Below, in pieces: positions 11,378-24,700 of a stretch of DNA of 64,000 nucleotides. A program made the position numbers and the translations under genes. The stretch covers positions 89,737,880 to 89,801,879 of the forward strand of contig NC_063162.1 in NCBI RefSeq assembly GCF_023159225.1, given 5' to 3'. The notes beneath the pieces are model-generated. The model searched no databases. It was not told where the DNA came from and saw only the letters and a list, made by a program, of their open reading frames with translations. Position 1 is the first letter of the stretch. Each line of letters starts with the position of its first letter. The DNA comes from Perognathus longimembris pacificus. Its lineage: Eukaryota; Chordata; Mammalia; Rodentia; Heteromyidae.

Positions 11378-14300
11378 ACATTCACACACATGTGTGGGCC
11401 AGTGCATGCTGGTACTAGGGCTTGAACTAAGAGCCTTGTACTCCCACCTGGCATTTTCGCTCAAGGCTAACATTCATCTACTTGAGCCACACTTCCACTT
11501 CCAGCATTTTTACTAGTTCTTTGGAAATAAAGATTTTCTCAGATTTTGTCTGCCCAGCCTGGCTCCAAACCATGATTCTCATATTACAGCCTCCTGAATA
11601 ACTAGGGCTATAGGCATGAGCCACCAATGCCAATGAGAACATTTGGACTCTTACTGCTTTGTGACTTACCACTGTACTTGAAAATAAACTCGAGGCCTTG
11701 TGTCTAAGCTTCAAAGATTTTTGATGGGCAAGAAAGAAACTAATCGCACATCAGTACTACAGTCCAAAAACATTTTGTTCCTGAAATCTTTGCTGTAGAA
11801 TGACTTTGGCAGGAGATGTGTTCACAGACTAGAAGACACTTACATGTGGTTCACTTAAGTAGATGAAATACTTGTCTCTTAATTGGATGCATCCTTCCAT
11901 CATAGCAAAGACGTTGTCATGCCTATGCCATGCTACAATAATTTACTGACGCCTTCAGTATCTGGACGTGAAACTTCCAGAAAGATCTTTTGTTCTACAA
12001 TGTTCTACAGATCTGAAAGTTTAGGCTACTGATACCACTGAAACATTTTTCAGTTATGAGTAACTTGATTTTAACATTACTGACATGTGGGTTTGAAGAA
12101 ATTAGTCATAATTGTGTTGTATTAAGAAAAACAAAATATAAGCATATAAAATGCCCAAGTATAAAACCTGTTTGCAGCATGGCTGTTATAGGTTGCTATT
12201 TTGAAATCCAGGCCCAAATGATCCTAGATATTTGTTTTTGAAAGTGTTTTGGAAAAAAAATTAAATTAGGGCCACTTATGCTACAATCAGCACTTGGGAA
12301 CACTTTCAAAAGCATCCAATAACTATTATTATTTTATTGGTATTGGGACTTGAACTCAGAGTTCTCAGGGCTCTTGCTTGGCTATTTAACTCAAGGCTGT
12401 ACTACTGCTCTACTACTTGAGCCACTTCTCCAGTTCCAGTTCTTTGCTGCCTAACTGGAGGTAAGAGTCTCTTGGACTTGTCTGCCCAGGCTGGCTTTGA
12501 ATCGTAATCCTTAGAGTTCAGCTTCCTACATAGGTAGGATTACATGTGTAAGGCACTGGAACCTGACTTAAAAGACATTTTATTTTTAATCTCATTTATC
12601 CTATTAAATTTTACTTTGTGTGACCACACAAAAGAACCACATTGGGAAAACATGAGGGAAGGCTCAGGTTCCAAATGCAGGTTTTCATTTCCTTTTATTG
12701 AGATTTTACCACATAAGGCTTGCTAAGTGCCTGCATACTCTTCAGGACACAAAGGGGCATGCTCCTCAATCATCTCTAATGGTGAGGAAGCCAACTTCTA
12801 GATCACTTTCTCTGGCCCCTTTGGCCACGGAAATCCAAGACTAAAGGACTGCATGGAAAAATCCTTTACCTCATGCCTGTTTCACCTGAGCCATGACCTA
12901 TGCATGTTACCAGTGCATGATAATTACAACTCAGTGCTAATAACCCCATGACAGAGTCTAGCTAAAATCCCCTTTATCTGCATAATCAGGGGTTTACTGC
13001 AAAGGAATCAAACACATCATCATTACTTAGCAAGCTTTCAGCAGAGGAGGGGGAGTCCTCTGAAGGCTTCCTTCTGAACTTAAGCTGAACATTTCAGAGC
13101 AATTCTTCTAAAAGTGGAATCCTCCATATCTTTTTCTGGATTACCTTCTTTTATTTTTCCCTCCTCCTTTTTATTGGCTTCTTTCTTTTTCCCTTTCTTT
13201 CTTTTCCATTGCTTCTTTTTCTCCCTTCTTTCTTCTTTTTTGTTTTGTGTCAGTCCTGGGGCTTGAACTTGGGGTCTGGGCTCCTAAGCTTTCTTTTGTT
13301 CAAGGCCAGAGCTCTATCTTGAGTCAAACTTCCACTTCTAGCTTTTTGGTGGCTAAGTAGAGATAAGAGTCTCAGAGACCTTCCTGCCCAGGCTAGCTTC
13401 CAACCATGATCTTCAGATCTCAGCCTCCTTAGTAGCTAGGATCACAGGTGTGAGATACCTGACTCTTCCCTTTTAAATCATTGCCTATTGTGACTGACTA
13501 GAAAGCCTGATGAGAACTAAGGGTGCCGATGTGAACTAGGAGAGTTGTGTTGAATAGAGTGATATTATTGGCTGTGCACTTAGCAGCATCAATGTGAGTT
13601 GTTTACATGAGCCATACTAAATCCACTCAATCCTTTCTCATTGCTCTTAGGATACCACCAAAACTCCTTCTCATCTCACAGAGGAGTGCCCTGAATAAGT
13701 AAGACCATTCCTGCTCTCCCTGGGTTTTCTCTGTGCTAAAGCCTCCTGACCCTTTCCTCTGGTTCTAGAATGCTTCTGGCAGTACCCCCATGAAACCTGC
13801 TTTCCATATGCAATGTCCTCCCTGATAGTTCCATCACATTTGCTTTATTGCTTTCATCTTAGCTTAAACATCACCTCTTCTTAAGGAGAGCCAGTCCCTC
13901 TTCAGGAATCCCAATACAGGTTTAACATATTGTATCCATAATTCTGAAATTTGAAATACTCTAAATCAAAAACTGAGAAAATGCTACATCTGACTTCATA
14001 AGACAGGTTACAGTCCGAATGAAGATATGTATGTTACATACAGCTGCCTCCAAATTATGGGCAAATAAGAAGTGATTTTTGTGATTAGACTCAGTTCACT
14101 TTCCCCAAACATTTCACTATGTCTACGCATAGATTCCAAACCTTCCCTCCCTCCCGCAAATTCCAAAACCTCAACACTTTCTGGTTCATCAGAATCACCC
14201 ATTTATTTCTCAGATTGACACATCACTTTTTGGTATTTTTCTTGCCTCTTTATTTGTGTTACTTTAAATGTCTATCTTTAGTCCTAATCTATAAACTCCA

Positions 14301-17300
14301 TCAGAGAAAGGATGAGAGGTGGGGTTCACTGCTGTAGCACAGCACTGGGGACAAGGTGTGCCAGGGAAGATGTGGTGGTGTGTAATACACACACACTGCA
14401 TGAGGCATCTGGGGAGAGCAAGGGCCTTATGGGTCATTCTGTACCCCAGGATAGTCATCCTTCTTTTAATTTTTCTGCTAAGAAAACATACCCTCCCCTT
14501 TTATGTTCTAATTTGCCCAGATACTGAAGAAACTGGCTGTGATCCTCTCTGGCCTACAGTAGGTACTCCACAAAACCTGCTTAATCCGTGAAAAACAATT
14601 TCATTCCTGATTCTCCCATTTATGAACCATGTGATTTTGAATAAATTACTCCTATTTCCTTTTCCTGCTATTCTTATTTGCTGAGGTCATGATGAAATGA
14701 AATCTAGGGTGGATGTAATGGTACTTCAGAAGTGGGCCTCTAAGGAAGAAACTTAGATTGTGACATCATAGTGACATGTAGGCTTAGTGTGTTATGACAA
14801 GAATCAAGAAATCAAGAAAGAATCAAGTCAGTATAATCAACTGGAGAAAAATTATGTACTGTTAGCCATCCTGTTTTGGGGGAAAATATCCTCATTTAAC
14901 TCACACATGATGCATGGCATCTTCAAATAAGACAAGATTCATGGCAGCATTTAACTCATTGTAGTTGTCCAATGTTTCTGTAAGAATTGTTCTCAGCACA
15001 TCCCAGTCCTTCACTGGCATATAACATGGGTGGTCCCCGCTGTTAGCAAAGTGGCAATAAATGAGGGGCTGTTGAAGCAGCACCTGGCAGTTGACCCCCT
15101 GCAGAACAAGGGAGATAATGGTCAGATTCAGTCATGCAGACCAACCAATCGATCCTCGAACAGAGGAGAGACTGTCCCAAGTCCATCCATACAGTCCTGG
15201 ATGTCAGCTCTTGTAGGAAGAAACTCTCCCACCACTTATTCACAGTCTCCTCTAACCTCATCTCCAAGGCCAGCTGGTACCAGAGCAAGTGGTGACTTCC
15301 GACACCCATGCACTTACTTCAAAATAGTTATAAGCAGTTTCCAGCATTTTTTTCTGAAACAAGTCACAATCCTTTGTATCTACCAATTTATCTCCATAAA
15401 CACGGCAGCACTCATGAAGCCACAGGTGCACTAAGTCGCTGGGACCTTTTAAGCACTCAGGAGATGCAAACAGAATCCCCTATAAGGCAAAAATGGGAAA
15501 TGCAACTTTCGTGCAAAAGATGATGACATTCCCAATCAGTTTCTCTTTAACATTTGTTTAACTTATATACCCAATGTTGTGGACTCAAAAAACAAACAAT
15601 AAGAGTTTGTACATGTGCATTTGTGTATGTGTGTGTGTGTGTGTGTGTATAAAAGTAGCTTCACCTTCTGATAGTCTACGATTATAAAACTCTGCTTTTA
15701 GACAACACTTCATTAAGCACAGTCTTTCTGGCAGGTGCTAGAAATAGAGACTTGAAAGGAAATGGGCCATGTTATTAACAAGCTATTGTCTAATGTTATG
15801 GTTTTGAGGCAGGTGTTGGAGTGATCTTGAGGAAAGTTCTACAGACACAAAGATGTCCTGGGAAGCTTTCACATTTATCTCCTTCACAGAGAAACTGTAA
15901 GAAATAACCCTCCAATTATATCCGCTCTACATGGTAATCACTTTGCACTCATTTCAAGGAGTTCCAGACTTAGAATTCTCTTATAACTCAATACATAAAT
16001 GCTGTTCTTTCTGCCAGCTGCAATTTGGGTCTGGAATGTTCCCCAAAGGTCACCATAGTAAAGGCTTGCTCCCCAAGTAGTAGTGGGACCTTTAAGACAT
16101 GGGGTCCAGCGGGAGGACTTTAGGTTATTGGGGGACTGCCTTTGAAAGGACCTGGTCCCTTTCTCTCTCTTCCTTCCTTCCTCTCTCATTCTCTCTTGTT
16201 ATTTTTTTTATCTTTATTGTGTCTGCTCTTTCTCTCTTCCAACCACGAGGTGAGCAGTTTGGTCTACCATGCACCCCTGCCAAACACAATGTGCTACTAC
16301 AGGCCAAATCAATGGAACTAACTAGCCATGGACTAAAACCTTCAAAACCATAAGCCAAAATTAACCTTTCTGCTTCATAAGTTGTTGTCTCAGGAATATT
16401 TTACAGTTAACAGAAAGCTGACTAACACACCAGGTAAGCAGGGCAATTTTCAATATCAAAGCAAAATGATTAAAATTTTGTGTTTTCTCCTAATATGTAC
16501 ATAAAATCACACACAAATGCTTTATGCAAAAGCATGACCAATTGCTTATCTTATTTGGCACTTAATATAAAAAGCACTTACTCAATCTAATGGGCTCCAA
16601 TTTCTCCCTTTGCTTCTATTACTAAATCCCTTTCTGGCATGATCTGAGTGCCTCTGGATTTCAGGTACTGAAACTTAGTTTTCACTGTGGTGTTTTTATT
16701 AACAGGTGGAGCTATTTGGAAGTAACCAAGTCAGGAGGTTACAGGTGATCTCCTACAAGAAGTGCTAATGTTTACCTCTTGTGCCCTTCCATCACTTTTG
16801 CATTTGGACAGAAATAAACAGATGGTATTTACTTCCCAGAGAATTTTATAAGTATAAACGAAAGCATAAAACCCCACATATAAATTCTACAAATGAATGC
16901 CATTAACATTTTCTGTAATGACTCCTCTACTTGAGAAGTATTTCACAGAGCAAAGCAGTCAAAGTACCTGGAAGATGCTTGACAGGTCTCTTAGGTTAAA
17001 GATGTAGTGGAACTTAATGGCTGTTGGTAAAAAGTTCTTTGTCATCATCTGATGGATTGCTATTGTTGCCTGGACCAAAGAGGGGCCGCTTCTGAGAACT
17101 GATGGACCAAACGCTTGCTGCTGCAAATGGAAGCTAAAGATGTGGCTGTAGATGGTGGTTAGCGCATCCCCAGAGGGAAAGTTGAATGCAAACACTGTGA
17201 AATGTCTCTGAAAAGAAAAGCAAAGGAGTAGTACCAAGTATGGAAAACTATACCAGGAAATTGCAAAAAGTGGCTCTTCCCAGTATTCAGCCCCATAGCT

Positions 17301-18507
17301 ATGGAACTCTGTAGTACTTTTCCACTTGGACTAGGTGATTTGATTGTGCTGTGGAATGAGGGGCAAGGTGACTGAATCTGCCAGTCACCATCAGTCATGC
17401 AAGTCTGCACCTGTTTTCTTAAGCCTCTGAACTTTCTAGGAGCTCTGAAAGGTGTATAAAGGTGGAGATACACTAAAAGCAGAGCTGCACTGTCTCAATC
17501 ACTCCAGTGAACACCATGCTAGATTAGCTAACAATCCGTCTGGGAGCCAAGCTCAGCAGCCACGGAGCTCATCCCAGCTGACTCAAGACAGGGGGAAGGT
17601 AACTGCTGGGTTGTTACTTGTGCATTGGGGGTGGGTGGGCGGGTTGGTGTCACTATTCTAAAGCTATCTGTACACAGAAAAATATTATGCCTTTATTTTT
17701 ATAGTAGCTTTATGCCTACCTGCCAAAATTTGAAAGTAACCAGGCTGTTTTCAATAGGGGAATGAATACACTGTGTACATTCAATGAATCATATCCTACG
17801 ATTCAAAGAAATAATCTGACAGGTGGCGGTGGCTCCTGCCTCTAATCCTACCTACTCAGGAGGCTGAGATCTGAGAAATATAATTCATATTCAGCTCAGA
17901 TATACAGTTCCTGAAGACTGTTATCTCCAATTAACCAGCAAAAAGCTGAAAACAGAGGTGTGGCTCAGTGACAGAGCACCAAACTTGAGTGGAAAAAGCT
18001 CAAGCAAGTGTGAGGAGCCCAGAGTTCAAGCTCCAGTATTAGCATTATACACACAAATAAATGATGAAACCATTTAATGAGATGCCAAGCTAAGGAAAGA
18101 AGCCAGTCTAAAACAGTTTTTGCACCACATGATCCTAATGCAATAACATTCTTAACCATTATGGTAAGATCAGGGAGATGGTAAAAAGTTCATCACTTAA
18201 GAAACTAATGCTCAGAATACAGAGAAGTCCTAAAACTTAACACACTTTTTTTTTTGCCAGTCCTGGGCCTTGAACTCAGGGCCTGAGCACTGTCCTTGGC
18301 TTCTTTTTTGCTCAGGTTAACATTCTGCTACTTGAGCCACAGCGTCACTTCTGGCTGTTTTCTATCATGTATACGAGGCAAGCACTCTTGCCACTAGGCC
18401 ATATTCCCAGTCCTTAACACAATCTTAATTCAAAAACGGGCAGGTAGTTGCAACAAACATTTCCCCAAAGAAGATGGGGAGCAAACATGTTCTTATGCCA
18501 GTAACCA

Positions 18508-18553
<46 letters not shown>

Positions 18554-21500
18554 CACAATTGCCTCAGCAATTATAACTAATGTGAGAAGCTATCAGAATA
18601 AAGTTTGTTTGGGGGAAGGGGAATGAGAGACTACAAGGAACACTGTTCTTTCAGATGATTTTGCTAACAACTTATATTTACTCTAAAAATTAATAATAAG
18701 AAAATCTAATATGCCAATCTAAATGTCCAGCAGAAATCCTACTGTATACTCCAAAGCCTTAAGAAACAAGAGATACCATTTCAGGTGTGACATCTGAGGG
18801 GTTTGGCAGAGAGCAGTACTGAAGGCCCTACCTGCAGCCTCGGGTTGATTGTGAAGCTGCCAACCATGGGGTTCATGCAGGCCACATACTGGCAGTTGTG
18901 GATTTCTTTAAGCATCACCTTCTGTCTATCATACCTGAAGGACAGAAAAGACAGCCTTAAAATCCAAAACAAGAGACACAAACACAATGCAACCTGCCAG
19001 TTTATAATGAATTTCATCACCAACTGGTCTGACCTTGAGGTTAACCTTGTTAGTTATGTTTAGGGGCCAATCAATAACAACAGGCCAGAAACCTGACAGA
19101 GCTCCTTGGATGCCAGGATCAAGAGCTGAAGCTGAATCAATAGAAACTACTACTGATTCATTGATTCTTGAAAAAATCCTGTACCCATAAGGCTCAGTGG
19201 AGCTTGTCCTGTGTTTCATGTCATGGATTTCAAAGTGCAATACAACCAAATGCTTACACTCTACACAACAAGGTTAAGCTTCACTTTAGCAATTTAGTGA
19301 GAGTTCATTCTTAAAAAAAAAAAAAAGACATGTTTTCTGGATAGTTACGTTTCTAGGTTACTTTCCTATTCAATCTCTGAAGCAAAACTCTGACATGTAA
19401 TATGATGCAAAAATGGTACAAAGTAAGTCCCAAAGGTGTTATGGGAAATGCTTATCTATTATAATGATCAGATTCCAGAAGAGAAGGAAATAGAGGGAGA
19501 TGCCTACCAGTGTCCATAATCAATGTGCTGTCGAATCAGAGTGTGAGGCTGGGCAGTGCCATAGAAGTCCACTTCAGGCATGTTCATGTCATCAATGAAA
19601 TAAATCAGTTTTTTCTTCCCTGCTGGACCATAATTCCGACCAGCTTTTTTCTCTAGAGGTTTCTCAAGGATTCCTGAAATAAATAGACATTCTGTCTACC
19701 CATGACTTGCAGAATGTAACATCTCTGTCTTTAATCTCCCTGCCCTTAAATTCTTCTCCTCTTGATTCATTTGTCCCCTGGTAGCAAATATCACTTGTCC
19801 ATTATTTAATACCAGAGATGTGTCTCTGGCTACCTCTTCCTATGTCGTGCTTCCTTGTTTTCTTCCTGCCTATTGTCAGAGCTCACTCCAATGCTTTTAT
19901 TTCTGGAGAGCTCAACTCAGTGTGTAACATCACAGTATCTTCATCACACTGAAGACAGTCTCACTGGTGTTCTGTGCATTTTCTTCCCCCACACCCACTC
20001 TAACTATGGCTCTCTGCTGACCCAGCTACTGACTGGTCTCCCAGTCTCTTCATAATTCCTGCAGGACAGTCTAGGAATAGCTAAGTAAAGTGCCCATACT
20101 CTTTTTGCAGTCCACTGAAGCACAAAGCCCAAGAGGGTGGTACTACTCTTGTATAAAGTCACATTTTGACATGTGCCTATAGAACTTGTGTTGATGCATG
20201 TCAGAGAGTCACAGGTATAGAAAATTCTAAAAAGAGTATGTTTTAGATTACTATTTAATCACATGGTGCTCTTTTCAGACTACAAATAACTTGGGACTGG
20301 GCACCCATGGTTCATGCCTGTTGTAATCCTAGCTACTCAGGAGGCGGAGATCTGAGGATTGTGGTTCAAAGCCAGTCCAGGCAGAAAAAAGACTCTTATC
20401 TCCAATAAACTACTCAGAAAAAGCCAGAAGTGGTGCTGTGGTTCAAGTGGTAGAGCACTAGCTTTGAGCACAAAGAGGCTCAGGGACAGTGCCCAGGCCC
20501 GAGTTAAAGCCTCAGGAATAGCAAAAACACAAAATACCAAAAACAAAATAACTCAGGCAAAGAAACTGCCATGTTAATGGCTGTGTTCCTGATGATGACT
20601 ACAACAAGTTATTCGTTAAATCAAGAAAGAAGTAAACAAAGACATGTATAATGGAGAAACATCCTTTTCAAGCAACAGCCTCACATGTTCAAATACTGGC
20701 TGGACATCAGTTCCACTGGCACCTATCTCTTTCTATTTTAATGTAATCACTTCCCCCTCACAACCTACCTCTTTCCTTTTGCATCCCGTGTTTATCTGCT
20801 TAGGAGTTTAACACTCACCCATTTGGCTAGATACAGAATTTCATAGGACTCTCTCCTAGTCCCCTATCTGATCATACACATTCTGTAAATGGTACCCCAT
20901 ATCATTTTCTTACATTCCAAACGTGTTACTTCCCTTTCTGTAACTCTGGCCTAGGGTCATATTACATTCACCTACTACACTGATCAAAGGACTGCTCTCC
21001 CTACTTCAGACTCCCGCCTGATCAGTTCCTTACTCCCTACCAAGGGAAATACTGTCTCCTATGTTTTTGTCTGATTCTCTATAATCATGGTGGTTAGTTA
21101 GTCCGAGTTGCCCAGAACTGCCTCAATTTTAACACGAATGTCCTATGTGACAGAAAACCCTTTCACAAGCTGGGTAGCTGGTCATTTTATCTGTAGAACA
21201 CTCACTTGGCACTCCAGCTTTCCATGATTTCTTAACCTGATTGCTGCACATCTGTCAGCTCATTAAATATGTCCCACCATTTTCCTCTCTACCACATGTG
21301 TTTGAGCTGATACTTCTATCCAAAAGTGGGAACGCACACTGACAACTTGAGCTCTTTCTTGTCCTCATTTTAACAAGTTATCTCTAAACTTATTTATGTC
21401 TATACCCCTGCTGCCAATGAACTAGGTCTACTAACATTGTAGCTACATAGCTGTTCAGCTGTTGGACAAAAGCCTAATTCTTTATTTACAAGTCATAAAT

Positions 21501-21748
21501 GGATTCTTCCCTTCATGTCTGTGAACAAGAACAACCACAACGACCACAAAAGCATATACTCAAGCACAAGGCCTGAGAAACATAGTATTTGCTCAAGTAA
21601 TGAGTGAAATAATGCTGGCTTTGCTTCTAGCTATTTTACTCACAAAGATAATAATAAACTGTTTAAGAAAAATGACAGCAAAATCACTTTTGGCTGAGAT
21701 TATATAAATGTGTAAGAAAGTTTGGTATTCTCCACTGAGACAGGTAAG

Positions 21749-21796
<48 letters not shown>

Positions 21797-24700
21797 ACAT
21801 ACATCTTCTCCTAGGAACCTATATTCACTGAATTCAAGTTTCAACAAACAACCAAGACTAGAGTTTTGCTGCTTCTCTTTCAGTCTTAACCCTGTGGCTG
21901 CCAACATTGCTCTCTCTATAGCCCATGCTTACTTCTATGTCCTTCCTGATTCTGAGCAAGCACCAGATTTCCTATTGAAAACATTGACATGTATTTGAAC
22001 ACTGAAAATTATTCTTAAAACTTATTTTGAGATTTAATTAACAACTTGTGTTCTATTGTTAACATCAATACAGTTTTAATGCATTTGTCCTAAGTCAGTC
22101 CTTTTGTTGAGCTCTTCCTATACAGTGTTTGACTCCATGAAATCAGTTAAAAGTAACCAACTGGTTTGAGGTTAACATAAAAATGTAGAGGACGGAAGCC
22201 AGTGCCAGTGGCTCATGCCTATTCTCCTAGCTACTCAGGAAGCTGAGATCGGAGGATTGTAGTTCAAATCTTTCACGGGCATGAACATCTGTGAAACTGT
22301 TATCTCCAATTAACTAAGAAAAAAGAAAAGCCAGGAGTGGTAGAGTAATTCACATGAGCAAAAAACTCACAGACAGTGCCTTGAGTTCAAGCCCCCAGGA
22401 CTGGCAAAAAAAAAAAAAAAGAAAGAAAGAAAAAAGGAAATACTTGCTGTTCTAAAGAGTAATAACTCAAATATGATTATACTCAAAATATGAAGTCTAA
22501 ATTCACAATAGCAATTATTAAAGTATATTTACCTTGGATGATGAGAAGTAAGAATTCTACTGAGGACTGAGCAAGCTGTGGAGAACCTAGGAGGAGCCAT
22601 GTTCTCTTTGGGCTGCAAGCTTGCCCCAGGTTTGGCACCTACGGGTCTCATTTCTGGTATAGGAGAGGAGACACACTTACTCTGCAAGGCTGCGGATGTC
22701 GTGTAGTAGTTGAAAGGCACCCGGGACACTATGTAATCCTCAGAGAGACTTGCCAGAGTGTCACTCACAAATGCTGTTTTTCCAACTCCTGCATTTCCCA
22801 CTAGCATGAGCGGTTTTCCTTTTTTAAGCAACAACTCGGTGAAGTACCTAAGACGAGTTGTCTCTGCTGTGTGAACCAGAACAGTCTGCGGGTTGGGGGG
22901 GGGGGGGAGGCATAATGAAGAGAGAGAGAGAGGAGAGAGACACCAAAATTTTACATGTGGCCCACTTAAGAATTGAGATCCAAAGAGTTTTTAACTTGAA
23001 GACAGAATCCACTTGATTCTGAGTTGTCTAAGTTCAGACAACACAGCTTCAGTGGACCAATTGAGACACACCAGTGCCACAGCCTAAGGAACTAATTTAT
23101 GTGCCTCAGTGCTCCCAATCATAGAATGACACCCTCTCCTCAACCTGGACTTAGGTACTCAAGGAATGCAGTGACATGCAACCAAGTATCCTTCACTCTT
23201 CAGCAGCAGACCTAATAACTGAATGAGATTTGGAGCAATGCCTTGGCCCAGGGCAATGAAATCCATGCCTAAGTGGAAAGAGACCAGTTTAGAGGGCAAT
23301 AGTGGCCATCCAGTGGCATATTCACCAAAATTGAAAGCACATTTGGAACTCCATAGCATTGCCTTAAAGTTCAAGGCAAAACTAAGCAAGCCCCAGCAAA
23401 AGCAGGGGACCCTAGCTGAAAAAATAAAAGCAAAAAGGGCTGGCTACAGTTTTTAGCAAAACTCTACAGTTGCTCTAAAGCTCAAATCTTATACTTGAAA
23501 ATTGGTTATTTGTTTATTCATATAGCATTATTGCTTCACAAAGGATTTGAAATGGCTTAGAGAATAAAATATAATGAAGAACAAGGATAAGTGAAGTTTA
23601 GACCCAAGGAACACAGATTAAAATCTAGGATCAGGACAGTAGACACAGAAAATCAAATTTAACACAATTAATAGACAGTTGACATTTGGGTGCATTTCTT
23701 GGTGACCAAACTTAAAGAGAGGTGGGGAACTATTTCTAGGATCCTATTGTTCATAAGCAGTACAAACAAGCAAATGACACTCTTCCCTAGCTGGTTATCC
23801 TATGCTGAGCACAGCTTATTTTATAGATCATCTTTGTGGTATGGACACTTACATCAAAGTTGCCTTTAAACTCAATGATATTCCAGGTCTCTTGAAAGGT
23901 AGTCTGTTCTGTGCCACAAAAATAGTTCTAGTCCTGATTTTTTTCAATGCTTATTTTTCTGGTGCCAGTTCTTCAATTCAAGGCCTTACTTTCTCACTCA
24001 ACTTGCTTGTTTACTGGTACTCTAAACACTTGAACCACACCTCCAGTCTGGCTTTCTGCTGGTTATTTTGAAGATAGGACTCACAGTCTTTTGTGCTTAG
24101 ATAGGCTGTGAGCCACAGTTTGTTTATTATTTAGTCAGATGTGGGGCTTGAAATCAAGGCCTGAGTACTGTCCCTGAGCTTTTTTTGCACAAGGCTAGTG
24201 TTCTACCACTTTGAGCCACAGCCCCACTTCTGGTTTTCTGGTGGTTAATTGGAGATAAGAGTCACATGAACTTTCCTGCCCAGGCAGGCTTTGGACCATG
24301 ATCATCTCAGCCTCCTTAGTAGCTAGGATTGCCTGTGTAAGCTACCAGTGCCTAGCTTGAACCAGTTTTTGAGATCTCAGTCTACTGACTAGCTAGGATT
24401 ATAGACATGAGCTACTAGCATACTAAGTTGTCATCTGCTTTTGACTTTGGCTATCAGGCCTTTTCATCACATAATCATACCAATAGAGTAACACTTTTTA
24501 GGGCCAAGTATGTGAGACTCCACTAAGTCCATGATATGTGTGATGCTATATGATTCAGGCATTTATAACATATAAGATGAGGATGTTCTTATTATGATTT
24601 CCACTTCAGAGACAATGATGCTAAAGCTTAGAAAGCACAGGTAACTGGACCAGAATCTTAGCCAGTGATGGTTCCTGGATCTGGCGGAGGCCAGAGTTCC

